Positions 23,111 to 32,792 are shown, counted from the stretch's first letter. The stretch is DNA of 64,000 nt from Aliiglaciecola lipolytica (GCF_018860635.1 NZ_JAHKPT010000004.1:363617-427616), one strand, 5' to 3'. The notes: generated by a model from the letters alone, not told the origin. Made by a program: numbers and translations.

Positions 23111-24055
23111 CTAAATTAATTCAAATACTTTCAATAAAAATATACCTAAAGTAGTGGTTAACATTGAGCCTATGCTGGTCACCGCAATGATGGCGGCAGC
23201 CAAGTAATGATTACCGTGCATAGCTTGTACCATTGGATAACTGGCCGCTGCTGTGGGGGACGCACACATAAGGTACAAGACACCAAGCTCCTCACCTCTA
23301 AACCCTATAAGAACGCCACCTAGTGTTATCACCAAAGGAAGCACTATTAACTTCATAGCGGATGACCAATAAAGTACCGAGGAAGAATGGAATTCCTTGA
23401 TTCGAATAGACGCTCCGGCACATAACAAAGCCAATGGCAGCGTCATACCAGCGAAGTATTCACCTGTATGCAGCGCTATTTCAGGCACAGGCACATTCAA
23501 CAGTGAAACAGCCACACCTAAAACAATAGAGATAATTAACGGGTTTTTACCAATATTGAGGAAAATAGAAGCGAACCCATTTGAGCCGTTTTGATGCATG
23601 TGTCGCGACAACGTCACCACTGACAAGACGTTGAACAATATGGTTATTACCGCCAAATAGATTGACGCAATAGCTAGCGTGTCTTCGCCATATGCGCTGA
23701 CCACAAATGCTAAACTAATAATCCCCATGTTACTTCTAAACGCACCTTGCACAAATACGCCTTTATCCGCTCGTTCAGAAATAAATCGTGTGGCGAAAAC
23801 GTCCAAAAACAGAAACAAAACTAGGGTCGCAATAAAGCCGTAAATCACCAATGCAGTGGGTAAACCTTGCGTAAAATCAGTCATTGATAGTTTTGTGAAA
23901 AGCAAACACGGCAAGGTGACTTTAAATACTAAAGCGGACCCCATTTTGGCAAAATCATCATTCAACCAACCAATGCGTTTGAACAAAAAGCCCAAGCCAA
24001 TGATAAAGAATATAGGTGTGGTTATCTGCAACGAAAAATTTAAGTCAGAAAGCAA
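23111..24055 (-). CDS. AEC family (auxin efflux carrier-like) transporter
   Basis: Inner-membrane permease of 314 residues with about ten hydrophobic helices in two five-helix halves. Family marks are the first helix PIFFIIGLGFLFKRIGWLN, the conserved region GAFRSNMGIISLAF in the first half and LALLCAGASIRIKEF at the second half. AEC proteins export small carboxylates, malate or amino acid derivatives; the substrate here cannot be told. It converges with the nrd operon and appears to be monocistronic. Confidence 0.85.
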   Translation of the reverse strand: MLSDLNFSLQITTPIFFIIGLGFLFKRIGWLNDDFAKMGSALVFKVTLPCLLFTKLSMTDFTQGLPTALVIYGFIATLVLFLFLDVFATRFISERADKGVFVQGAFRSNMGIISLAFVVSAYGEDTLAIASIYLAVITILFNVLSVVTLSRHMHQNGSNGFASIFLNIGKNPLIISIVLGVAVSLLNVPVPEIALHTGEYFAGMTLPLALLCAGASIRIKEFHSSSVLYWSSAMKLIVLPLVITLGGVLIGFRGEELGVLYLMCASPTAAASYPMVQAMHGNHYLAAAIIAVTSIGSMLTTTLGIFLLKVFELI

Positions 24056-24120
24056 TTTGAGTCCTAATTAATGAATATGTAGGTAAAACGGGAATATTAA
24101 AAACAAAGTAGAACTATATT

Positions 24121-24438
24121 CTATTTGATTTGCGCCCTGTGTACTTGTTCATTTGAATCTATTTCAATAACACATTGGTAAATTTCAAAATTAAACACAC
24201 TGCTTAATACTATTAAATCTCCGCTTGTAGTTTGCTGCATTGTAAAGCTCGAAAGATTAACTGTTTTGAGTTGCCTCAAGACACTAGTTTTGCTCACTCC
24301 TTGGCTAAAATTAGCACACAGAAAAACCACCTCTTTACGGGCTTCATTCCAATAAAAAGCGAAGAGCAAGAGTCCTAAAATTGACAGTAAAAACAGTCCT
24401 ATTTTCGCTCGTTTTTGCAGACTAGCCCAGATAACCAT
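24121..24438 (-). CDS. Hypothetical membrane-anchored protein
   Basis: I do not recognise this 105-residue protein. After a short basic start it has one strong membrane helix (about 13-30, IGLFLLSILGLLLFAFYW), then a soluble region (about 35-105) predicted to face the periplasm, with two cysteines (in FLCANF and YQCVIE) that could form a disulfide. The ATG at 24438 has an AAGGAA upstream. It lies 65 bp from the AEC gene on the same strand and could share its transcript. Confidence 0.6.
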   Translation of the reverse strand: MVIWASLQKRAKIGLFLLSILGLLLFAFYWNEARKEVVFLCANFSQGVSKTSVLRQLKTVNLSSFTMQQTTSGDLIVLSSVFNFEIYQCVIEIDSNEQVHRAQIK

Positions 24439-24856
24439 GTTCCTTCAAATTTACCATTGTTATGCAAGTTTACGGCTAAATCTAAAAGGCAGCAATAGAG
24501 GTAATTGTAAGCATTTGCGGCTTATAGCTCTGCAGCAAAGCTCAACACTTCTGGATCGTTTTTAGGTAAACAAACAACATGAGGTTGAAATTTATATGAA
24601 AAATAGCAAAGACATTTGCTAATAATTATACCAACACTCACTTCAATTGGATTCTTTGTTCGCCACATACAAAAAATCCGATAATTAAACTGATGAAAAG
24701 TGAGAGCTGACAAGCAAACTACAAACACATATTCAACGATTTAGTTATCGGATTCAAACCATACTAGCTCAGCCTGATTACACAGTGACCGCAGCTAATA
24801 TGAGGGTACTTATTTAATGGAACCAAGCGTTATGCTTGGCTCCAATTAAATCTTTA
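24439..24856. other. Gap with no convincing gene
   Basis: A 68-codon frame on the minus strand (24522-24728) has poor coding character and is rejected. The segment near 24625-24670 containing CCAACACTCACTTCAATTGG looks like a dispersed intergenic repeat, but only one copy is in the window. The terminator of the next gene lies at 24819-24843. Confidence 0.3.
24819..24843 (-). terminator. Probable terminator of the 24857-25735 dehydrogenase
   Basis: Hairpin GGAACCAAGC / GCTTGGCTCC (one G-T pair) just past the gene's stop. The T-run is weak (ATTAAATAAG on the minus strand). Confidence 0.6.
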
Positions 24857-25735
24857 TTACTTTTCCAACTTAAGGAAGTAATCGAAGATTTCTGGAACGT
24901 TACCGTTACCCATGCCTTCATCGAATGCAGCTTGAAGGTTATGAGAAGTACCTTCAGCAATTTCAGCACGTGTACCAAGATCTTCAACCATCTTAAGGAA
25001 ATAACCTAGATCTTTATTTGCATTAGCAATAGAAAAACCTAAATCACTTACACCATCAACAGCGTAATTCTTACAGAATTGCATAAATGGTGAATTAGAT
25101 GGACCAGTAGACATGATGTCGAACAATTGTTGACGGTCAACACCTGCACGATCAGCTACAGCAAAAGCTTGTGACATAGTACAAACCGTTGTCATACCCA
25201 TGAAGTTGTTAATTAGTTTAGTAGTATGACCGGCACCTAGTGCACCAAGATAAAAGACATTTTCGCCTTGTTGGTCAAGCACTGGTTTAACTTTGTCAAA
25301 CGTAGCTTTATCTCCAGAAGCCATGATATTTAGAAGACCGTCTTTAGCGTGAGCTGGAGTACGACCTAAAGGAGCATCAACCATGCCCGCACCTTTCTTG
25401 GCAAGATCAGCACCAATCTTACGAGTAGAAGCCGGAATCGATGTTCCGAAATCAATCAATACAGCACCTTCTTTAATGCCTGCAAGGATACCGTCTTCGC
25501 CGTAAACAACTTTCTCGACAATTTCAGAGGTAGTAAGGGCAAGCATGATGATATCACTGGCTGCAGCTAATTCAGCTGCAGAAGTTGCGGCTTTTCCGCC
25601 TCGAGCAACAACTGCTGCAACAGCATCTTTATTCAGATCCATTACAATTGGCTCGTAGCCTTTTTTCTGCAAATTTTCTACCATATTGCCGCCCATCAGA
25701 CCGAGGCCGATGAAACCGATTACTGGTTTTGTCAT
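24857..25735 (-). CDS. NAD(P)-dependent beta-hydroxyacid dehydrogenase (HIBADH family)
   Basis: 292-residue member of the 3-hydroxyisobutyrate / tartronate-semialdehyde reductase family. It shows the nucleotide motif GFIGLGLMGGNMVENLQKKGY at the start, the substrate loop DFGTSIPASTRKI, the glycine-rich DAPLGRTPAHAKDG and the catalytic lysine in GHTTKLINNFMG. Which hydroxyacid it uses is not visible. In marine Alteromonadales such reductases often serve uronate or alginate breakdown; that is inference. It is monocistronic, with repeated ATTACCAAAT elements 300 bp upstream. Confidence 0.82.
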   Translation of the reverse strand: MTKPVIGFIGLGLMGGNMVENLQKKGYEPIVMDLNKDAVAAVVARGGKAATSAAELAAASDIIMLALTTSEIVEKVVYGEDGILAGIKEGAVLIDFGTSIPASTRKIGADLAKKGAGMVDAPLGRTPAHAKDGLLNIMASGDKATFDKVKPVLDQQGENVFYLGALGAGHTTKLINNFMGMTTVCTMSQAFAVADRAGVDRQQLFDIMSTGPSNSPFMQFCKNYAVDGVSDLGFSIANANKDLGYFLKMVEDLGTRAEIAEGTSHNLQAAFDEGMGNGNVPEIFDYFLKLEK

Positions 25736-26034
25736 TTCTAACTCCTGGAGTTTTGGTATGTAAAGTTGAGTATAAAAGAATATACACCTGTTAAAATTTA
25801 AGCAAATGTAGAACAGCTATCAATATTGCTGTTCTTGAATGACTCAATCGGTGATTAAAAAATGGAATTTACTCAAATAGATGTTTGCTTATCTAACAAT
25901 TACGAATAAATAAATAAATAAATACGTAAATTAAAGGTTAGCCTTTTGCAAAAATATCCTGACTAATTATAGCCAATTTTGAAACTCTACCATTCACACC
26001 AATTAGCAAATTTAAAAATCACATATGCAATGTC

Positions 26035-26120
26035 ATTACCAAATGATCAAACCATTGTAGGAGATCTAAAACCATATGTCATTACCAAATTTAAAATAAT
26101 AATAACAAATTGGTAATAAT
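26035..26120. promoter_or_regulatory. Operator-like repeats ATTACCAAAT, two direct and one inverted
   Basis: ATTACCAAAT occurs at 26035-26044 and 26081-26090, each preceded by the shared block TGTC, and AAATTGGTAAT lies inverted at 26107-26117. The third and second copies form a spaced dyad. TTGGTA/TACCAA half-sites are typical of GntR-family (UxuR/ExuR/FadR-like) operators. The regulator is not in the window; the dehydrogenase at 24857 is the nearest downstream gene. Confidence 0.4.
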
Positions 26121-26232
26121 ATACGGTTACCGACTGACTTTTAGACACAACAGCATAATTTTAATTATGTAAACTGATTAACTCATTCTGCCGCAAACCT
26201 ACAGTTAAACGTCTAACCTGTTTTCTTGCGTT

Positions 26233-26475
26233 CTATAAAGCGTAGACTAAATAATCACAAAGATTATTTTTCTTAAACTTTCTAGTATTAACAATGAAAT
26301 CGAATTGCTGATAAGTCATCGCGTAAGCGCATGCCCATTGTGGCGTAATTGGTCTACCTTCGGCACAAAAATTAACAGTGTTATCTAATTTACAGACGTT
26401 TCGGGAAAGTTGAACATCAGCCGCAGCAAAGCCAAGATATAAGCCGCGATGTAGCCAATGTTCATTCTTTTTTGG
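26233..26475 (-). pseudogene. Open frame without start codon, probable gene remnant
   Basis: 81 codons follow a stop at 26476-26478 and end at TAG 26233-26235. The reading contains GLYLGFAAADVQLS, VNFCAEGRPITPQWACAYAM and YQQFDF, which looks like real protein. The spacing of the glycine-rich start and C...P-I-T-P-Q faintly recalls Rap1a/Tai-type immunity proteins, but this is a weak impression. With no Met before the middle of the frame, I take it as a decayed 3' end. Confidence 0.35.
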
Positions 26476-26547
26476 CTACAGATACGTTACAAGGCGCTCG
26501 TCACTAGTGCCTAATGCGGATTAGGGTTAATCAAAATTAATTCTCTA

Positions 26548-27546
26548 TTATTGCTCAAGCGCTTTGTGAAACGCCTCAATAAAGGCTGGGTAATCTTCAA
26601 AATGTGGCATGTGCCCTAACCCTTCTAACTCAAACAAAACCGAATCCTTGATTATGCTGTGAGCCTGTTTACCAAGTTTAGTATATTCACCTAATTTTCT
26701 AGTGACTCCAGATTTTAGCCAACCTCGACCAGGCCCCGTCTTATCGCGTGTGCCGATAATCAAAAAGGTCTTATTTTGGATTTGAGGAAACTTAGCGACA
26801 ATATTTTCAGAAAATATGGGCCCATAGGTCAATGCATTGTTCCAAGCAACAATTTGCCAATCGTCACCGGCTAACATTCCTGCTAAGGGAACAAGTAACT
26901 TTTCATATTCAGTTGACCATTTGCCGTCATAGTAATTATTTTTTTGATAATTTATTGCCCCAGCCAAGGTCGTTTTGAGCTCTCTTGCATAAAAGAAATT
27001 TATATCTTTAAATTCTACGTATTCACTGTAATTTTCAAGTCCAATAGGGTTAATTAGGATGAGTTTGTTCACTGAATCAGTGTAATTTACAGCAAAGGTC
27101 ACTGCTAACATTCCGCCCATAGAATGACCGACAATGTCATACTTTCCAATCATCAAACTATCCAACAACGATTTAGTATTTAAACCCAGTTGAGCAAAAC
27201 TATACTGATAATAATTGGGTTTAGATGACTTACCAAAACCAATCTGATCGGGAATAATTACTCGGTAATCTTGCTTCACCAGATCGTTCGCCACTTTCTC
27301 CCAGTAGTAACCGGAGAAGTTTTTACCATGTAACAGCACTATGACCTTTTCTGCGTCTTTGTTGCCCACATCCATATAGCGCATTTTCAGTTCTTGATTT
27401 TGCGAATTGAAAATAAAAGTATGTACGTCAAATGGATATTCAAACCCATCTAACTCTTTATTAAATTTGACGGTACTGTCAGCGAAAACTGGCAACGCAA
27501 AGCTTAAACAAGCAATTACGACTAACCCTCCAAAATATCTTTTCAT
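26548..27546 (-). CDS. Exported alpha/beta hydrolase
   Basis: 332-residue serine hydrolase. From the ATG at 27546 it has a signal peptide (MKRYFGGLVVIACLSFALPVFA), so it acts in the periplasm or outside. The oxyanion region is VLLHGKNFSGYYW and the nucleophile elbow is VGHSMGGMLAV; acid and histidine are probably in IGTRDKTGPG and LEGLGHMPHFEDYP. The GHMPHFE ending resembles haloalkane or ester-cleaving hydrolases, but the substrate is unknown. A TTG three codons upstream is an alternative start. It stands alone. Confidence 0.82.
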   Translation of the reverse strand: MKRYFGGLVVIACLSFALPVFADSTVKFNKELDGFEYPFDVHTFIFNSQNQELKMRYMDVGNKDAEKVIVLLHGKNFSGYYWEKVANDLVKQDYRVIIPDQIGFGKSSKPNYYQYSFAQLGLNTKSLLDSLMIGKYDIVGHSMGGMLAVTFAVNYTDSVNKLILINPIGLENYSEYVEFKDINFFYARELKTTLAGAINYQKNNYYDGKWSTEYEKLLVPLAGMLAGDDWQIVAWNNALTYGPIFSENIVAKFPQIQNKTFLIIGTRDKTGPGRGWLKSGVTRKLGEYTKLGKQAHSIIKDSVLFELEGLGHMPHFEDYPAFIEAFHKALEQ

Positions 27547-27701
27547 GTCCTTCAATCCCTAATAATAATTTGATCTATCACGCATGATTAACTGCAAACT
27601 ATCTCTATCACCCTAGGTGTTAGCTTCTGCGTACGTATTAAATTTGCAAAGCCTAGCATAAGTTGTAAAAACGTTACTCAACCGATGGCTTAGCTCCTAC
27701 T

Positions 27702-28124
27702 CTAATCATAGATATTAGGCTGCCAAATTTGCATAATTATGTCGGGGTTTTTTAGGCTTTGAAACCCAAATTGAGAATACAGACCATGAGCATCACTTGT
27801 TGCTAACATAAAACGACGTAAACCTTGCAAGTCTGGATGTGACACAACAGCTTGCATAAGTAATTTGCTGATCCCCAAACCACGATATAATTCTGCTACG
27901 AACACATCTCCAAGATACGCAAATGTTGCTTTATCGGTAATAACACGAGCAAACCCCACCTGCTCGCCCAACTGGTTATATGCGCCAAATACTAACGAAT
28001 TCGTAATCGACTTTTTAAAGGTTTCAAGGGGAATATTTTTAGCCCACGAAGTTTTAGACATAAAAGAGTGAACCACCTCTATATCTAAATCGTTGGGATT
28101 CGATGAAATTTTAAATTCATTCAA
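27702..28124 (-). CDS. GNAT family N-acetyltransferase
   Basis: 140-residue acetyltransferase. Acetyl-CoA-binding motif A is FVAELYRGLGISKLLMQAV (R/Q-G-x-G-x pattern), preceded by the strand VGFARVITDKATFAYLGDV and followed by LATSDAHGLYSQFGF. This arrangement is typical of small proteins annotated as acetyltransferases acting on unknown small molecules. It has no obvious operon partners: 155 bp to the hydrolase and 133 bp to the methyltransferase. Confidence 0.85.
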   Translation of the reverse strand: MNEFKISSNPNDLDIEVVHSFMSKTSWAKNIPLETFKKSITNSLVFGAYNQLGEQVGFARVITDKATFAYLGDVFVAELYRGLGISKLLMQAVVSHPDLQGLRRFMLATSDAHGLYSQFGFQSLKNPDIIMQIWQPNIYD

Positions 28125-28257
28125 TTTAATTATCCTACAACAGCTATGGCTTCAACTGAAAACCCAAATCGTTGACCTGATTATGTTTCTACAGATATAT
28201 AATCACCAATTTTAAACGCTTGATCACTTCTTACTTGCAGCTTTTTTGTTATAAACC

Positions 28258-29097
28258 TCAAACCTTTTTAGCAATAATTTCAACGGGAGCAACGAGCCCA
28301 TTAGTAATATTTTCAATCATATTTTTCATTTTAAGTGCCGTGTTCTCCTGCATCAAAATATGTAGTCCTAACGGTGAAGTATCGCTACTAGACTGTGTTT
28401 TTGCTCGTAGCTGCCTAAAAAAGTCAAGGGCAAAATCGACCCGATTATTTACACTTGAAACCGCAAAGCCAGCACCACTTAAGGCCTTTTCGTATTGGCT
28501 TGGAGTGGCTAATTTACTGTTACTACTTTCAGTCGCCCACGGAACTGGATAGATCAGTTCACCATCGTTTTGACGCATAACGTCATACACCCCAAAAGCT
28601 GAGCCTGGTTTCAACACACGATATATTTCACAGAATAACGATGTTTTATTCTCTATATTCATTCCAACATGCAGCATATAACCGCCATCAAACATATTAT
28701 CTTGAAACGGCATTGATAAAGCACTTCCGTGATAAAGCCTAATATATTCGTCAAGATTCAACCAGCCACTCAAGGCATTTCCTGTTTCGACATATTCCGA
28801 TGTTAAATCTATACCGGTAACGCGGCTTTCATGTTTAGAAGCTAGATGTCGTGCAGCGCCCCCTAAACCACAACCAACATCTAACAAGTGACTTCGCTTA
28901 GAAAACTTAAGTTGGTCAATGAGATGATCTGTTGCTAAACGTCCACCGATATGGAACTCATCGACTGGAGCTAGATCGTCTAAGGTTAGATTTTCGGAGG
29001 TTTTACCCAGGGCACAAAGCGCTGCTTCGATGGCACTTAGCAAATCGCCATGTAAATAATGTTCAGAGACTCGTTCATCATGGGACACAACACTCAT
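28258..29097 (-). CDS. Class I SAM-dependent methyltransferase
   Basis: 279 residues with SAM motif I LLDVGCGLGGAARHLASKH at about 94-112, the acidic loop VTGIDLTSEYV, motif post-II MLHVGMNIENKTSLFCEIYRVLKPG and FGVYDVMR. The family-like segment DEFHIGGRLATDHLIDQL before motif I is seen in small-molecule (UbiE/sarcosine-type) methyltransferases. The substrate is unknown. It stands alone on the minus strand. Confidence 0.8.
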   Translation of the reverse strand: MSVVSHDERVSEHYLHGDLLSAIEAALCALGKTSENLTLDDLAPVDEFHIGGRLATDHLIDQLKFSKRSHLLDVGCGLGGAARHLASKHESRVTGIDLTSEYVETGNALSGWLNLDEYIRLYHGSALSMPFQDNMFDGGYMLHVGMNIENKTSLFCEIYRVLKPGSAFGVYDVMRQNDGELIYPVPWATESSNSKLATPSQYEKALSGAGFAVSSVNNRVDFALDFFRQLRAKTQSSSDTSPLGLHILMQENTALKMKNMIENITNGLVAPVEIIAKKV

Positions 29098-29163
29098 CCT
29101 GTCGATTCTTCAATAAAATCAAGCAGCACTAACACTGCAATAGTAAGCACAATGGAATGCAGT

Positions 29164-30438
29164 TTACTTTAATACACTATGGTACAAATATTCCCATGCT
29201 AACTGCACACTGTGCATAGGCGGGTAGGAATAATCTTCCACTTCGGCAACCATGTATTTTGGCGGGTTAAAGTCAGCATGATGAAATAACGCCATCCAAT
29301 CAATCTCGCCACTTGCCCCCAATTCCTTATAATCTTTGATGTGCCAACTTAAAAATCGATCTGAATATTTTTTAAAATAATCGATGGGTTCAACACCAGC
29401 TACTTGCATCCAATAGATGTCAGCTTGAAAATAAACATATTCGGGATCGGTATGTTCCAAAAAGTAATCATAAATGCGGGTGCCTTCAACAGTTTTAAAT
29501 TCATCAGCGTGATTGTGGAAAGCGAAAGTGATCCCCTTTTCACGGCATAATTTCCCTATCGCATTGTAATAATCGCTATAGCGTTTTAGTTCACCTTTGT
29601 TTTTTATGGATGAAAGTTGATTGTTGGACGTTGTTAAATACTTTACTCCTGCTGCCACGTGATCATCTATGGTTTTTGACCACCATTCCAACGCGTCTTC
29701 CCAATCATCAGCAGCAGGGAGATCATGAAACGTCATCGAACCCCAAAACAGCATGCCGTTGCCTTCGACTAAATCCCGAAACTCTGTTGCTGGCATGCCA
29801 TAAAAAGTACCATTTTCATAAACAAATGTTTCCACATAGCTATAACCCATTCTAGCCAACTCTCGCAGTGTTTTTTCGGGATCTTTCAACATTTGCTGAT
29901 GGACAGAAACCAATTGAATACCAATATTTTTATCCTTTGGATTTGATTTAATATAGCGGGTTTTCCAAAGACTTTTACCGGATTCATCATAACCTTCTAG
30001 TAACACATTGGTTGGACTTTGAAAGTCAAATTCGACTCGCAAATAAAAGTTACCCAACATATCCAGATCTTGCATTTCCCATTTGGTTTCAGATGTAAAA
30101 CGCCCCATTCCTTTGAAAATAGCGCCATGCTGATTTTGTCCTAACGCAATAATTTTCTTGCTCTTAGCATCATAACCAATCAGCTCAGTCAGTATGGGAA
30201 GATATTTCCCATCTTGATATTGCAGCACTTCTACTTGCATCGACAGCTTATTCATAGTCGAAGTATTGTGCATTCTAATGGCTGGAAATGTGGCGATACT
30301 TTCTGTACCGGCATGCTCGCTACTTACCCAATGCCCAACATATTGATGTAAGCGGTCAACTTGAGAGTCGATGGAATTTTGTGCCAAGCTATTTTGAGTG
30401 AAAACAAAAATCAACGTTAACGCAGTTAAAATTCTCAT
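29164..30438 (-). CDS. Exported sugar phosphate isomerase/epimerase-like TIM barrel
   Basis: 424 residues. The N-terminus is a signal peptide (MRILTALTLIFVFTQNSLAQ). An N-terminal beta-rich part (about 25-165) is followed by a xylose-isomerase-like TIM barrel (about 170-424) with GYSYVETFVYENGTFYG, the metal/acid pattern AFHNHADEFKTV, FQADIYWMQVAG and the end LSWHIKDYKELG. These H-N-H and W-H-I-K-D motifs are those of the AP_endonuc_2 family. Periplasmic relatives sit in sugar catabolism of marine bacteria; no partner genes are here. Confidence 0.78.
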   Translation of the reverse strand: MRILTALTLIFVFTQNSLAQNSIDSQVDRLHQYVGHWVSSEHAGTESIATFPAIRMHNTSTMNKLSMQVEVLQYQDGKYLPILTELIGYDAKSKKIIALGQNQHGAIFKGMGRFTSETKWEMQDLDMLGNFYLRVEFDFQSPTNVLLEGYDESGKSLWKTRYIKSNPKDKNIGIQLVSVHQQMLKDPEKTLRELARMGYSYVETFVYENGTFYGMPATEFRDLVEGNGMLFWGSMTFHDLPAADDWEDALEWWSKTIDDHVAAGVKYLTTSNNQLSSIKNKGELKRYSDYYNAIGKLCREKGITFAFHNHADEFKTVEGTRIYDYFLEHTDPEYVYFQADIYWMQVAGVEPIDYFKKYSDRFLSWHIKDYKELGASGEIDWMALFHHADFNPPKYMVAEVEDYSYPPMHSVQLAWEYLYHSVLK

Positions 30439-30612
30439 ACTTGTAACCTGTTGTTTGTTTATTTGAGAACCGAAAGGTTGTCAATTATCAAGGCAAAAGT
30501 TAATTATTAACTTTAGCTGCTATATTCTGATTTTTAGCAATCCACTTTAAATAGCCATGATCGTCATTAATGCACTCAATACATCTCACAAGGCCTGAAT
30601 ACTGGTGATTGA

Positions 30613-31125
30613 TTATACTGTGGGTTTACTTAATTTACGGGCAATGTAATAGCGATAAAACCCCACTGCACTGCTGCCAACAAAAACGATTTCAACTAAT
30701 ATACCTACAGGAGACCATAAAATAATATTATGTATTAGCCATAATGATCCTCCCAATATCATCATAATCCGCAAAAACTTATCGTTATGACTAAATGAGC
30801 CTGTGGTAACAAAAACCGTCGCAGCAAACCCTAAAATACTCAAAAAACCAATATACGTATAAACGGTAATAAATAAACTAACGACAAGTGACACGGCTGC
30901 CATCCATTGAAATTTCCATTTGATCGAAAGTAAAAACCGAAAACTAGAAAACAGGAAAATATAACCTGCAGTCGGTTGATCAAGTAACAGATAATGAAAA
31001 CCATTAAATAAACAGCTAACGGATAAAAGCGCTAAAAGACGATTTTTATCCTTAAGTTGCATAGCAAAGCACTCTATCGTAAGAGTGAATGTAACTAGCA
31101 CTTGAGAAAGTAAAAAATCTGGCAT
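30613..31125 (-). CDS. YgjV-family inner-membrane protein
   Basis: 170-residue polytopic protein with about six hydrophobic helices. The start at ATG 31125 fits an AGGAA five bases upstream; a TTG at 31140 is less likely. The pattern LLSVSCLFNGFHYLLLDQPTAGYIF and the later GGSLWLIHNIILWSPVGILVE match what I remember of the YgjV family, whose function is unknown. The gene is isolated, about 175 bp from the upstream-facing gene at 30438. Confidence 0.7.
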   Translation of the reverse strand: MPDFLLSQVLVTFTLTIECFAMQLKDKNRLLALLSVSCLFNGFHYLLLDQPTAGYIFLFSSFRFLLSIKWKFQWMAAVSLVVSLFITVYTYIGFLSILGFAATVFVTTGSFSHNDKFLRIMMILGGSLWLIHNIILWSPVGILVEIVFVGSSAVGFYRYYIARKLSKPTV

Positions 31126-31233
31126 GTATTTCCTAAACAATGATCATTGATATACGCAGCTACAGCTAAAGACCACATATCCGCCATACTCGGCTGCTGC
31201 ATCGATGTTCAAGCAATGACTTAATCATTTTTC

Positions 31234-32607
31234 TTAAATTGACAATTTAATCAAGCTTTCTTGTTCCCCTTGGTACAGGTAAACCGGAACAAGTTCGGCG
31301 TTTCCTTCCACAGTTCTTAACTGAAAGTAATTTTCTGTGCACTCATAGGAATATGAATCATTTTCTCGTGGGATAAGCTTTCGTTTATTCTCGCCTTGAT
31401 ATTGGGAATAAAGTGTCCCCTTTTCGAATGAAATCGTTAAAATTTTCGAATCTGGAGCCCGATAATTGCCGACCAAAGACGTTGCTAAATCATCGACTTC
31501 TTGTTCCCCACCAATTGGCTTAGGTGAAAGCTTTAATTGAAGCCCTATCATGTCTAACAACGCTGGACCAGGATGCTTGCTATCTATATTAGTAAAAGCA
31601 GTAGCGGTTAAATCTTCACTTGGAAAATAGACATGCCAAGCAAAAAATCCCGGAACCATACCTTGATGACTAACACTCTGTAATCCACTTATCGAGAATA
31701 CATCTAGTCCATAACCGTAATTCACAGGCTGATTATTTTCCAATCGCGCGTTACTGGTCATTAATTGATAACTTTGTTCGGAAATAACCAGTCCCGATTT
31801 TAATCCGTTTTGCCAAAGGCTCATGTCTTTGAGTGTCGAGGCAATAGCACCAGCAGAATAAATCCAACTGCGATCTACTTTCCATGCTCTGTCTGTCACT
31901 TCTTCTGGAATAAGATAGTGTTCGGGTTGGTTACGGCTACTGGTGTAACCTTTCACTTTTCCGGCAGATGTTCCGCTAGTAATAACAAAAGTATCGTCCA
32001 TTTTTAATGGTTTAAAGAAGGTTTTAAGCATGAACTGGTCATAAGGCATGCCGGAGGTGACTTCAATCACTTTGCCCAATAAAACATAGCCTAAATTGGA
32101 ATAGCGATATTTCAGACCGGACTTTGCGCTAAGGGGTTGCTTACTAATGCTTTGAATAACCTGATCAATAGCAGCGTAATGGTCATAAAGCATAGCTACC
32201 GAAGGGTCAGCTAAATAATCAGGTAAGCCAGAAGTATGGCTTAAAACGCGATCAATGGTTAAATCCTTATATTCTGGATTAATATCTTCAATAAAACGGC
32301 CTAATGTGTCTTGTAGAGATAGCTTTTTCTGTTCTGATAATTTTAAAATCGCGGCAGCAGTAAATGTTTTAGTCACCGAGCCTATCTGAAATATATCGTC
32401 TATTTGCAGCGCTTCCATTGTTTCGATATTTGCGATCCCCGCCGCGCCACTGTAAATATGTTTACCAGACTGCTCTAACCTAACAGCCATTCCTGGTGTG
32501 TCAGCATGGGTATTACATTGTAAAACCGCATCAAAATCACTTTGTTTTGCTGTCGCATTAATTGCGTACATGCCAATATAAAAACTAACTAATAACTTTT
32601 TGTACAC
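31234..32607 (-). CDS. Exported serine hydrolase, class C beta-lactamase/DD-peptidase fold
   Basis: 457 residues with an N-terminal signal peptide. The three penicillin-recognising motifs are present: S-x-x-K as SVTK (about 77-80), Y-x-N as YSN (about 169-171) and an H-x-G type third motif in SHQGMVPGF (about residue 310). A C-terminal DUF-like domain (about 365-457) follows the catalytic domain, as in esterase/peptidase relatives of AmpC. It is more likely an esterase or D-aminopeptidase than a true beta-lactamase. Monocistronic. Confidence 0.82.
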   Translation of the reverse strand: MYKKLLVSFYIGMYAINATAKQSDFDAVLQCNTHADTPGMAVRLEQSGKHIYSGAAGIANIETMEALQIDDIFQIGSVTKTFTAAAILKLSEQKKLSLQDTLGRFIEDINPEYKDLTIDRVLSHTSGLPDYLADPSVAMLYDHYAAIDQVIQSISKQPLSAKSGLKYRYSNLGYVLLGKVIEVTSGMPYDQFMLKTFFKPLKMDDTFVITSGTSAGKVKGYTSSRNQPEHYLIPEEVTDRAWKVDRSWIYSAGAIASTLKDMSLWQNGLKSGLVISEQSYQLMTSNARLENNQPVNYGYGLDVFSISGLQSVSHQGMVPGFFAWHVYFPSEDLTATAFTNIDSKHPGPALLDMIGLQLKLSPKPIGGEQEVDDLATSLVGNYRAPDSKILTISFEKGTLYSQYQGENKRKLIPRENDSYSYECTENYFQLRTVEGNAELVPVYLYQGEQESLIKLSI

Positions 32608-32792
32608 CTAAAAGGCTCCCTATTATTTAAAACCACACCCCCATAATTAACACGTTTTGATAACCCAATTCCCATTCCTAAGGTGATAAGAACAGCTAAG
32701 TGATCTTGTGAGGTGCATGCAACAGAATTTTGCTTTACTGCGACCACTCGTCTTTGCTGGATTCAAAACGCGTCGATTAAATCACGCCTGAC

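Larger units (their letters stand above)
25736..26547. other. 800-bp intergenic region with repeats and an ORF remnant
   Basis: From the right it holds a frame without a start codon (26233-26475, separate entry), an operator-like repeat group (26035-26120, separate entry), and an (AAAT)n tract near 25905-25925. I see no complete gene. Confidence 0.5.

Noticed and set aside
24522..24728. 68-codon minus-strand frame
   Set aside because: Poor ribosome site and composition; overlaps a repeat-like segment. No coding support.
25900..25930. AAAT tandem run as a regulatory repeat
   Set aside because: Short low-complexity tract in an AT-rich gap; nothing ties it to a function.
31234..32607. Antibiotic-resistance beta-lactamase
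   Set aside because: Has S-x-x-K and Y-x-N, but the long C-terminal domain and third motif fit the wider esterase/peptidase family better.
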